Assembly (NCBI RefSeq): GCF_002217755.1
Contig: NZ_BCFL01000035.1
Location: 62,001 to 126,000 of the forward strand
Reading direction: 5' to 3'
Length of the DNA stretch: 64,000 nucleotides
Source of the DNA: Streptomyces hyaluromycini
Lineage (GTDB): Bacteria > Actinomycetota > Actinomycetes > Streptomycetales > Streptomycetaceae
Below, piece by piece: positions 9,089 through 16,399 of the stretch; position 1 is the stretch's first letter, and every line of letters begins with the position of its first letter. The translations under genes and the position numbers were made by a program. Below the pieces are notes generated by a model that was given only the letters and a program-made list of their open reading frames with translations, searched no databases and was not told the DNA's origin.

Positions 9089-9118
9089 GAATATACGTGG
9101 TCCATCCCTGGTATATTC
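9089..9118. promoter_or_regulatory. Inverted repeat upstream of the left operon
   Basis: GAATATAC (9089-9096) and GTATATTC (9111-9118) form a perfect 8-bp inverted repeat with a 14-nt spacer. It is an AT-rich island in GC-rich DNA, in the 247-nt gap between the AfsR-like gene and the small-protein gene. It lies about 120 nt upstream of the operon start. It may be an operator or overlap the promoter; a role as terminator for the regulator gene is also possible. Confidence 0.45.
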
Positions 9119-9214
9119 GACGTGCGCCTCGCCTTTTCGGTATTCCCGCTCCATCGCGAGGGGGATTTCAGTGACGTGACGCGATGTGCCGATATGGGCC
9201 GGCGACCGGTACCG

Positions 9215-12202
9215 TCACGGTTCGTCCGTCGGTGCGGAGCCGCCCGGCAGATGATCGAGGATCCGGCTGACATCGTTGGCATCGGGCAGGCCGAGACCGG
9301 TGAAGAGTTCGTGCGCCTTGCCGAGCTGGACACGGGCGGTGTCGACGCCGCCGCGATCGGCCTCGGCCCGGCCCAGGACCATCAACGCGTAGGCGTGGTC
9401 CCGTACGGCTCCGACCTGTTCGCACCGGGCCACGGCCTCGGTGGCGTACCGCACCGCCTCGTCGTACCGCCCTGTCCTGCGGAGGGTTTCGGCGAGCCGG
9501 TACAGGGCGTGGGCCTCACGCCCCCGGATGCCGGCGGACCGGCAGACCGCGAGGCACTCGGTGTAGCGGGCGACGGCGTCGTCGAACCGCTCGTGTTCGT
9601 GCAGCGCCAGAGCCAGCACGTACAACGCGTAGGCGATCCCCGGAAGGTCGCCCATGGACCGCAGGGTCACCAGCGTCGTCTCGCAGGCCGGGATCGCCTC
9701 GGCGGCCCGGCCGCTGCGCACGCGGGCGAGCGCGGCGTTGATGGTGGTCGCCGCCTCGCCGGACCTGTGGCCGAGGACACGGGCGAGTGCGATCGCCTCG
9801 TCGAAGCACTCCACCGCCTCGTCGTATCGATGCAGAAACATGACCGCCACACCGAGGTTGTTGAGCGCCTGCCGGAGGATGACCGTGTCCTTCGTGTTCC
9901 TCGACGCCGTGACGGCCAGGCGCGCGTGCTCCTCGGTGTCGGACGGGCGGGCGGCCTGCAGGGCGATGCTGCAGCACAGCAACTGCGCCCGGCCCAGAAC
10001 CCGTTGGTCGCCCCTTAGCTCGGCCTCCCGCGCGAGCTCCAGTGCGGCGGACCGCAGCCCCTCGAACCGGACGTCGGCGCAGAAGGGGCTGACCGCGATG
10101 ACCAGGTCGACGGCGGTCCGCAACTGGCCGTCGTAGGGCTCCGTCCGCCGTCCGACGGTGTGCAGCGCGGCCGCCGTCACCAGTCCGATCTCGCCGGTGA
10201 TCCAGGAACGCGCCGTGTGGACGTCGCCGAAGTGCAGCCCCTGGGACCGCAGCGGGCCGAGGGAGTTCGCCACCGGGTCTCCGGGCACGGCCTGCGCGAA
10301 GGCGTTGCACGCGGTGGCCAGCAGGTAGTCGAGCAGTCTGCCGAAGGCCTGCCGGGTGTCGTCCTGGTGTTCCGGCTCCGCCCACTGGGCGAAGGCGCGG
10401 AGCAGGTCGTGGTAGCGGTAGCGGCCCGGTTCGGGGGACTCCAGCATGGCGGCGTCCACCAGGGCTTCCAGCAGTTCCTCCGCCGTCTCCTCGTCCGTCG
10501 CGAGTGCGGCCGCGGCCACCGGCAGACCGAAGTCCAGGGACCCCGGGACGGCGAGCAGCCGGAAGGCGCGGGCCTGCTCGGGCGGCAGTTGCCGGTAGCC
10601 GAGTTCGAAGACCGCGTGGATCGACACGTCACCCACGCGCAGTTCCTCGATGCGTCGCTGCTCGTTGGCGAGCCGGGCGGTCAGTGTCGCGATGGCCCAC
10701 CGCGGCCGGGACGCCAGCCTGGTGGCCACGATCCGGATGGCCAGCGGCAGGAATCCGCACAGCCGGAGCAGTTCGAGCGCCTGTTCCCGTTCCGCGTCGA
10801 GCCGTTCGTGCCCGATGACCGCGCCGAGCAGCGAGAGGGCCTCCTCGGGCCTGAAGGTGTCTATGCTGAGCTGTTTGGTGACCGGCAGACCGAAGAGACG
10901 GGACCTGCCGGTGACGATGACTCCGCAGCCGACCGATCCGGGCATCAGGTCCAGGACCTGCGACGCGTCACGTGCGTTGTCCAGGACGATCAGCACCCTG
11001 TGGCCGTCCAGCATCGAACGGAAGAGTTTGCAACGGTCTTCGAGGGTCTCTGGTACGGCCTCGGCGGCGACGCCCAGCGACAGCAGGAACCCCGTCAGGA
11101 CGCCGGCGGGCTCGGCGGGGTTGTCGTCCGCTCCACGCAGATCGGCGTAGAGCTGCCCGTCCGGGTAGGCGTGCCGTACGCCGTGGGCCGTGAACAGGGC
11201 CAGTGAGGTCTTCCCGCTGCCGCCCATCCCGGCTATCGCCACGACGGTCGGTGCTCGCCGTCCGGGCGTCGTCAGCAGGGTGTGCATGTCGCTGACGGCG
11301 TCGGTGCGGCCGGCGAAGTCGGGAAGCAGCGGCGGAAGCTGTGCCGGAACGGGCAGCGGTTCCCGGTCCCGGGCGGCCGCGGGGAGGGGCTCGGCCGGCT
11401 TCGGTTCGTCGGGCACCGCGGGTTCCTCGACGGCCGCTATGGAGAGGGCCGGATCGTTCTCCAGGACCTGCCGGTAGACGGCGGTCAGCTCAGGCCCGGG
11501 ATCGATGCCCTGCTCCTCCAGCAGCAGCTTCCTGACACCGCTGAACACCGCGAGCGCGTCGGCCTGTCTGCCCGCCCCGTAGAGCGCGCGCATCAACAGG
11601 CCGTACGGACGCTCGCGCAGGGGGTGTACGGCCGTGAGGTCCGCCAGGTCGGGAATGACCTGGCGATGGCGGCCGAGGGCCAGGTCGACGTCGAAACGTT
11701 CCTCCAGCAGAGCGATGCGTAATTCCTCGAGCCGGTCACGCTGCCGCATGGCGAAGGGGCCGGGCACTCCGGCCAGAGTCTCTCCCTGCCACAGGTCGAG
11801 TGCGCGGACCAGCCCGTCGCTCGCCTCCTCCAGCCGCCCCGAGGCACGTGCCTGCGCCGCCTCACGAGTGAGCGTTTCGGCCTGCCCCACGTCGAGCGAG
11901 GACGGGGGGACGACCAGGCGGTAGCCGTCGCCGACCGACACGAGCACGCTCGGCGTGGAGCGGTCCGGTTCCAGGAGTCTGCGCAACTGCCAGGCGTAGG
12001 TGCGGATCGTGGTGGTGGCCTTGCTGGGGGGCGTGGGACCCCACAACGCGTCCACCAGCTGTGTCTTCGACGCGGTGTGCCCCGGTCGCAGGAGCAGGAC
12101 CGCCAGCATGGCCCGGAGCTGGGGTGGACCGAGGTGCAGTTCCGCGTCGCCCCGGTAGGCACGAACCGCCCCGAGAACGGCGAAGAGCAGTTCTTCCGTC
12201 AC
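9215..12202 (-). CDS. AfsR-type SARP regulator with NB-ARC and TPR domains
   Basis: A 995-residue large SARP. Residues 1-95 form the OmpR-like winged helix, about 100-245 the bacterial transcriptional activation domain, and about 300-560 an NB-ARC ATPase with Walker A AGMGGSGKTSLA near 330 and LIVLDNARD as Walker B. The C-terminal 350 residues are TPR-like repeats. AfsR homologues integrate signals, often through phosphorylation, and activate antibiotic clusters. It lies between the two biosynthetic arms, in the same direction as the left one, and is separated from the glyRS gene by a strong terminator. It most likely activates the left arm. Confidence 0.93.
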   Translation of the reverse strand: MTEELLFAVLGAVRAYRGDAELHLGPPQLRAMLAVLLLRPGHTASKTQLVDALWGPTPPSKATTTIRTYAWQLRRLLEPDRSTPSVLVSVGDGYRLVVPPSSLDVGQAETLTREAAQARASGRLEEASDGLVRALDLWQGETLAGVPGPFAMRQRDRLEELRIALLEERFDVDLALGRHRQVIPDLADLTAVHPLRERPYGLLMRALYGAGRQADALAVFSGVRKLLLEEQGIDPGPELTAVYRQVLENDPALSIAAVEEPAVPDEPKPAEPLPAAARDREPLPVPAQLPPLLPDFAGRTDAVSDMHTLLTTPGRRAPTVVAIAGMGGSGKTSLALFTAHGVRHAYPDGQLYADLRGADDNPAEPAGVLTGFLLSLGVAAEAVPETLEDRCKLFRSMLDGHRVLIVLDNARDASQVLDLMPGSVGCGVIVTGRSRLFGLPVTKQLSIDTFRPEEALSLLGAVIGHERLDAEREQALELLRLCGFLPLAIRIVATRLASRPRWAIATLTARLANEQRRIEELRVGDVSIHAVFELGYRQLPPEQARAFRLLAVPGSLDFGLPVAAAALATDEETAEELLEALVDAAMLESPEPGRYRYHDLLRAFAQWAEPEHQDDTRQAFGRLLDYLLATACNAFAQAVPGDPVANSLGPLRSQGLHFGDVHTARSWITGEIGLVTAAALHTVGRRTEPYDGQLRTAVDLVIAVSPFCADVRFEGLRSAALELAREAELRGDQRVLGRAQLLCCSIALQAARPSDTEEHARLAVTASRNTKDTVILRQALNNLGVAVMFLHRYDEAVECFDEAIALARVLGHRSGEAATTINAALARVRSGRAAEAIPACETTLVTLRSMGDLPGIAYALYVLALALHEHERFDDAVARYTECLAVCRSAGIRGREAHALYRLAETLRRTGRYDEAVRYATEAVARCEQVGAVRDHAYALMVLGRAEADRGGVDTARVQLGKAHELFTGLGLPDANDVSRILDHLPGGSAPTDEP

Positions 12203-12436
12203 CTCGCCCAGGCCCTCCTTGCCCGACCACTCCGAACGCCGTCGTCACCACCATGGTCACGAACTCACCGTGGGGATCGGCTCACGCTTGGATCGATCAC
12301 CTGTGCGCTGAAGTGGCCAGCCGACCGCCGTCGGCTGTCAACCAGCCTATCAATCGCGTCGGTTCATCCTCGAAAATGTGCATACAACGTGAGGCCGCCG
12401 GGATTGCGGGGCAGGGGAGACCGGCTCCGGGGAACA

Positions 12437-12470
12437 CATGAGCGGGTGCCCGTACGGGCACCCGCTCATG
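12437..12470. terminator. Perfect hairpin between glycyl-tRNA synthetase and AfsR-like gene
   Basis: A 16-bp perfect stem (CATGAGCGGGTGCCCG and its complement) around a 2-nt TA loop lies 26 nt past the glycyl-tRNA synthetase stop. There is no long T run, which is common for Streptomyces terminators. It should insulate the synthetase transcript from the regulator downstream. Confidence 0.8.
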
Positions 12471-12495
12471 AACCGTCAGTGGTCGGCCGGACCTC

Positions 12496-15400
12496 TCAGA
12501 CCAGTGACTCCCAGTCGACGATGCCCTCCGCGAGGTCGCGCACTCCGGCGAGCAGGCCCAGCCTGTTGGCCCGGACTGCGGGGTCCTCGGACATCACCAG
12601 GATGTTGTCGAAGAAGATGTTCACCGCGTCGACCAGCTCGCCCGTCTCCGCGTTGAAGCGGACGAGCGAGGTCTCCCCGTCGAGGACCTGCCGGCACTTG
12701 ACCAGGGCGGCGTGCAGAGCCTGCTCGGCGGGCTCATGGAGCCGCTCCGGGTCGTACACCGCCTCCAGCCCGGCCGGCACGATGCGCCGTACCCGCTGGA
12801 ACGCCGCGAGAACGGTGGCGAACCGGTCGTCACCCTGCAGGCCTTCCAGCTCCTCCAGGGTCCGCGTGGCCAGCCGCGGCGAGTCGCCGCGCACCAGCAC
12901 CGCGCGGACGTCGGTGGTGGAGTGCCCCAGCTCGATCAGCTGCTGCTCGAAGCGGCGCAGCACGAACTGGGCCGCGTCCTCCAGATGCTTCTGCTCGACC
13001 GTGACGGCCTGGTGCTCCGCCGCGACGGCCAGCGCCTGGCCGAGCCTGATCGCGGCCAGGTCGCTCCTGCTGAGGAGGATGTTGACCACGCCCAGCGCGG
13101 AGCGGCGCAGCCCGAACGCATCCGAGCTGCCCGTGGGTTCGGCCCCGATCGCGAAGAGTCCGACCAGCAGATCGAGCCGGTCCGCCAGGGCCAGCAGGGC
13201 CCCCGGCAGGGTTTCGGGCAACGCGTCGCCGGCGAAACGCGGCAGTTCGTTCTCGTAGAGGGCCTGCGCCACCGCCTGGCTCTCGCCCGCGCGCACGGCG
13301 TATTCGCGCGCCATGATGCCCGCGAGGCTGGACAGTTCGGTGACCATCTGGGAGCCGAGGTCGAACTTGGTCAGGACCGCGGCCCGTTCCAGGACGTCGT
13401 GGTCCGTGCCGGACAGGCCGATGACCTTCGCCAGCCGGCGGGCGATGGCCGAGATGCGGTCGGCGCGGTCCGCCATGGAGCCGAGACGCTCCTCGAACGT
13501 GAGGAGGTGCGTCTTCTCTCTCATCTCGCTCAGCGGGGTCTCCAGATCCGCCTTCCAGAAGAAGGAGGCGTCCTCGTACCGGGCGCGCAGCACCGCCTCG
13601 TTGCCGTGGCGGACGACGTCGTGGTCGCACGTTCCGTTGGCCACCGCGACGAAGTGGGGCAGCATGCTGCCGTCGGCGTCCACCACGGGAAGGTAGCGCT
13701 GGTGCTTGCGCATGACGGTGACGAGGATGTCCGCGGGCAGCGTGAGGTACTTCGGGTCGAAGTTCCCGAGGATCGGGGTGGGGGACTCGACCAGGTTGGT
13801 GATCTCGTCGATCAGCGCGCCGTACTGCTCCGTCTGGATGTGCCCGCCCACGGCCTCGGCGAGTCGCGCCGCGCCGTCCACCACGAGGCGCCGCCGCTCC
13901 GCGGCGTCCGCGAGGATTCCGTGCTCCTTCAGAAAGGGCAGGTACCCGTCGGCCGTCGGCACCTCCGCCGTGGGGGGCACCGCGTCACGGTGAACCTGCG
14001 TCGTACGTCCCGACGTCAGGCTGGACACCGTGAAAGGGACGACCCGCTCTCCCAGCAGAGCCATGATCCAGCGGATCGGACGGGTGAAGGAGAGCCGCGG
14101 AGCGTTCCACCGCATGTTCTTCTCGGAGCGAAGTCCGGTCACGACCTCCGAGAGGAGAGCGGAGAGGACGTCCTCGGCCGAGCGCCCGACGACCTGCCGG
14201 GTGAGCGCGACATGCTCGTTGGCCCCGACGGTGACGCGACCGAGGTCCGCCGGTTCGGCGCCGTTACTCCTGGCGAAGCCGATGGCCGCCTTGGTGGGGT
14301 TTCCCTCCGCGTCGAACGCCGCCGAGACCCGGGGCCCGCGCACGGTCTGTTCGTAGTCGGCCTCGCGGGGTTCCACGCCGAGGACGGTGGCCACCACGCG
14401 TCGGGGGCTGGCGTCGACCCTGATCTCACCGTGTCCCAGCCGGGTTGCGCCCAGTTTCTCCGTCAACGCGGTGCGCACCGCCTGCGAGGTCCGGGTGACC
14501 TCGGCCGGCGGCATCTCCTCCACGCCGATCTCGACCACGAGGGTGGCCGGCCCCGGTTCGGCCGGCGGGGTCACCGTGCCCTGCTCGGCCCCGACGGGTT
14601 CCGCGGCCGCCGCCCGGCCCGGAGCCTCGCTCACCGCGGTGTCGGCCGGGGCGGAGTCGCTGCTCGACACGCGGCCCAGAGGGAAACCGAGTTCCTCGCG
14701 CCGTGCGACCCACAACTCGGCGACCTCGTGGGCCAACCCGCGCATCCGGGCGAAGGAACGTGCCCGCTCCGTGGTGGAGATGGCGCCCCGCGCGTCGAGC
14801 ACGTTGAACGCGTGCGAGCACTTGAGGACGAAGGAGTACGCGGGAACGGGAAGACGCGCGTCGAGCATGCGGCGCGCCTCGCCCGCGTAGGCCTCGAAAA
14901 GGCTCCGCTGGGTCTCCAGGTCGGCCTCGTCGAGGTAGTAGCGGCTCATCTCGTACTCGGCCTGGCCGAACGCCTCGCCGTAGGTGACACCCGGCGCGTA
15001 CTTGAGGTCCTTGAAGTGATTGACGCCCTGAAGCGCCATCAGGATGCGTTCCATGCCGTAGGTGATCTCGACGGACACCGGGTCGAGGGTGATGCCGCCT
15101 GCCTGCTGAAAGTATGTGAACTGGGTGATCTCCAGACCATCGAGCCATACTTCCCAGCCGAGCCCCCAGGCGCCCAGCGCCGGGGACGCCCAGTTGTCCT
15201 CGACGAAGCGAATGTCATGTGCGGCCGTGTCGATGCCCAGTGCCTGCAGACTGCCCAGGAAAAGCTCCTGCGCGTTTCCGGGCTCGGGCTTGAGGATGAC
15301 CTGGTACTGCGTATGGGTCTGCAGCCGATTCGGGTTCTCGCCGTAACGTGAGTCGTCGGGCCGGACGCTCGGTTCCACGTATGCGACACGCCACGGCTCC

Positions 15401-15537
15401 GGTCCCTGGACCCGCAGGAACGTAGCGGGGTTGAGCGTGCCCGCACCCACCTCGGTGTTCATGGGCTGAACGACCAGACACCCGTGTTCGGTCCAGTACT
15501 TGTTCAGCACCAGCAGTGCTTCTTGCATCGTCAACAC
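12496..15537 (-). CDS. glyQS: Fused alpha-beta glycyl-tRNA synthetase (bacterial type)
   Basis: About 1013 residues, covering both subunits of the tetrameric bacterial GlyRS in one chain. The N-terminal 290 residues are the catalytic alpha part (NTEVGAGTLNPATFL, RYGENPNRLQ, WEVWLDGLEITQFTYFQQ, EITYGMERI). A low-complexity Ala/Pro-rich linker (about 300-345) leads into a full beta part beginning LVVEIGVEEMPPAEV. Both active halves look intact. The GTG at 15537 is chosen because GGAGGA lies 9 nt upstream; an ATG at 15546 abuts that site and another lies at 15567. Streptomyces normally use a different, single-chain dimeric GlyRS of about 460 residues. A second, unrelated-type enzyme inside a biosynthetic cluster suggests self-resistance or supply of glycyl-tRNA. 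Confidence 0.92.
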   Translation of the reverse strand: MLTMQEALLVLNKYWTEHGCLVVQPMNTEVGAGTLNPATFLRVQGPEPWRVAYVEPSVRPDDSRYGENPNRLQTHTQYQVILKPEPGNAQELFLGSLQALGIDTAAHDIRFVEDNWASPALGAWGLGWEVWLDGLEITQFTYFQQAGGITLDPVSVEITYGMERILMALQGVNHFKDLKYAPGVTYGEAFGQAEYEMSRYYLDEADLETQRSLFEAYAGEARRMLDARLPVPAYSFVLKCSHAFNVLDARGAISTTERARSFARMRGLAHEVAELWVARREELGFPLGRVSSSDSAPADTAVSEAPGRAAAAEPVGAEQGTVTPPAEPGPATLVVEIGVEEMPPAEVTRTSQAVRTALTEKLGATRLGHGEIRVDASPRRVVATVLGVEPREADYEQTVRGPRVSAAFDAEGNPTKAAIGFARSNGAEPADLGRVTVGANEHVALTRQVVGRSAEDVLSALLSEVVTGLRSEKNMRWNAPRLSFTRPIRWIMALLGERVVPFTVSSLTSGRTTQVHRDAVPPTAEVPTADGYLPFLKEHGILADAAERRRLVVDGAARLAEAVGGHIQTEQYGALIDEITNLVESPTPILGNFDPKYLTLPADILVTVMRKHQRYLPVVDADGSMLPHFVAVANGTCDHDVVRHGNEAVLRARYEDASFFWKADLETPLSEMREKTHLLTFEERLGSMADRADRISAIARRLAKVIGLSGTDHDVLERAAVLTKFDLGSQMVTELSSLAGIMAREYAVRAGESQAVAQALYENELPRFAGDALPETLPGALLALADRLDLLVGLFAIGAEPTGSSDAFGLRRSALGVVNILLSRSDLAAIRLGQALAVAAEHQAVTVEQKHLEDAAQFVLRRFEQQLIELGHSTTDVRAVLVRGDSPRLATRTLEELEGLQGDDRFATVLAAFQRVRRIVPAGLEAVYDPERLHEPAEQALHAALVKCRQVLDGETSLVRFNAETGELVDAVNIFFDNILVMSEDPAVRANRLGLLAGVRDLAEGIVDWESLV

Positions 15538-15971
15538 CGAGATCATTCCTCCACGAATACGGCGCATGCTCAGAGCATCTCCCGGCTGAGGCTGCAGGAG
15601 ACCATGGCCTGCGGGAGTCTACCAATCAGGGCGTTTCCGCTCGGCATCGCCGGGGAGCCAACGGGCGCCACGTCCGGGCCAATTGCGACCGGCCGAGCGG
15701 GCCGGCCGGCGTTCCCCCGAGTGGCCGGGACCTGTCGGCGGCCGTCGTCACGGCCGCGTCACCTCCGGCCGCGTCCCGCGGCCGGAGGTGCGCGTGCCCG
15801 GCGCCCGAACGGGGCGGGGAACTCGAAGATCTAGGGAATCCACTAGTCTTTCCGGGCCGCCGTTCTGCCAGTCGATTTTCATGCGACCATGAGTGTGGAC
15901 GTTTATGCGGAACCTTTCCCTTCCTGCCCAGCCTATTCAGTTCACAGTGTCGGCGGACGGGAAATCGAGGC

Positions 15972-16000
15972 TTGACTGATCGAAAGTCGCTCTCTACGGT
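15972..16000 (+). promoter_or_regulatory. Candidate sigma70-type promoter for the right biosynthetic operon
   Basis: TTGACT (15972-15977) and TACGGT (15995-16000) are separated by 17 nt, close to the housekeeping consensus. The site lies in the long gap between the divergent glyRS gene and the precursor peptide gene and would give a leader of about 190 nt. The rest of the gap (15547-16196) holds no gene I can support, and I see no T-box element on the glyRS side. Confidence 0.5.
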
Positions 16001-16196
16001 TCAGTCGTTCGGTCATCCGGACGTGAAGTGAACGCATTACATCCCCTGTGCTTCCTCTCGTCAGGTGGTTCGGTGCCTGTAGTGGATTTCGTCCGGGCAT
16101 CGCTTTTCGGTGATTTCTTGGTGTGGCTCGACACAGTTCTCTGGTTACAGAATCCGATCCACGGATGCGAAGAAGCCCCTGCGAAAGAGAGAAGTC

Positions 16197-16298
16197 ATGG
16201 AAAACTTCGACGACATCGACATTTCCGACCTGTCGGAAGAGGAGCTGGACGACATCGTCGGCGGCCAGTTCGGGATTTCCCTCACCTGCGTCATCTGA
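16197..16298 (+). CDS. Double-glycine leader precursor peptide with 10-residue core
   Basis: A 33-residue peptide too short for most gene finders. The leader is acidic and ends with the canonical pattern L(-12), E(-8), L(-7), I(-4), G(-2), G(-1) in DLSEEELDDIVGG, the signature cut by C39 peptidases. The predicted core is QFGISLTCVI: one Ser, one Thr, one Cys, otherwise hydrophobic. AGAGAGAA precedes the ATG as a weak ribosome binding site. A C39-peptidase exporter follows after an attenuator-like hairpin, then acyl- and amino-acid-activating enzymes. No lanthipeptide synthetase is present. The peptide is therefore a ribosomal natural product precursor or pheromone. The coding call is strong from leader and context; the modifications are unknown. 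Confidence 0.87.
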   Translation: MENFDDIDISDLSEEELDDIVGGQFGISLTCVI

Positions 16299-16316
16299 CG
16301 ATCTGAAGTCCGCGGT

Positions 16317-16354
16317 CCGTCCGCCGAGGGGGCCTGCGCTTCTTCGGCGGACGG
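16317..16354 (+). terminator. Attenuator-like hairpin after the precursor gene
   Basis: An 11-bp stem (CCGTCCGCCGA / TCGGCGGACGG) with a 16-nt loop starts 18 nt after the precursor stop and precedes the exporter gene. Hairpins at this place usually let precursor mRNA accumulate above that of the processing genes while still allowing read-through. Confidence 0.6.
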
Positions 16355-16399
16355 GCCGACGGCTCACGTCCGGACGTCCTGTCGCGGGCAGACAGGCCA

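Noticed and set aside
12712..15351. 879-codon open frame on the plus strand
   Set aside because: It is wholly antisense to the glycyl-tRNA synthetase gene, is Arg/Gly/Asp-rich, has no motif, and arises from GC-biased third positions.
15547..15971. T-box riboswitch upstream of the glycyl-tRNA synthetase
   Set aside because: I looked on the minus strand for the conserved AGGGTGGNACCGCG element and found none; T-boxes for glyQS are known mainly in Firmicutes.
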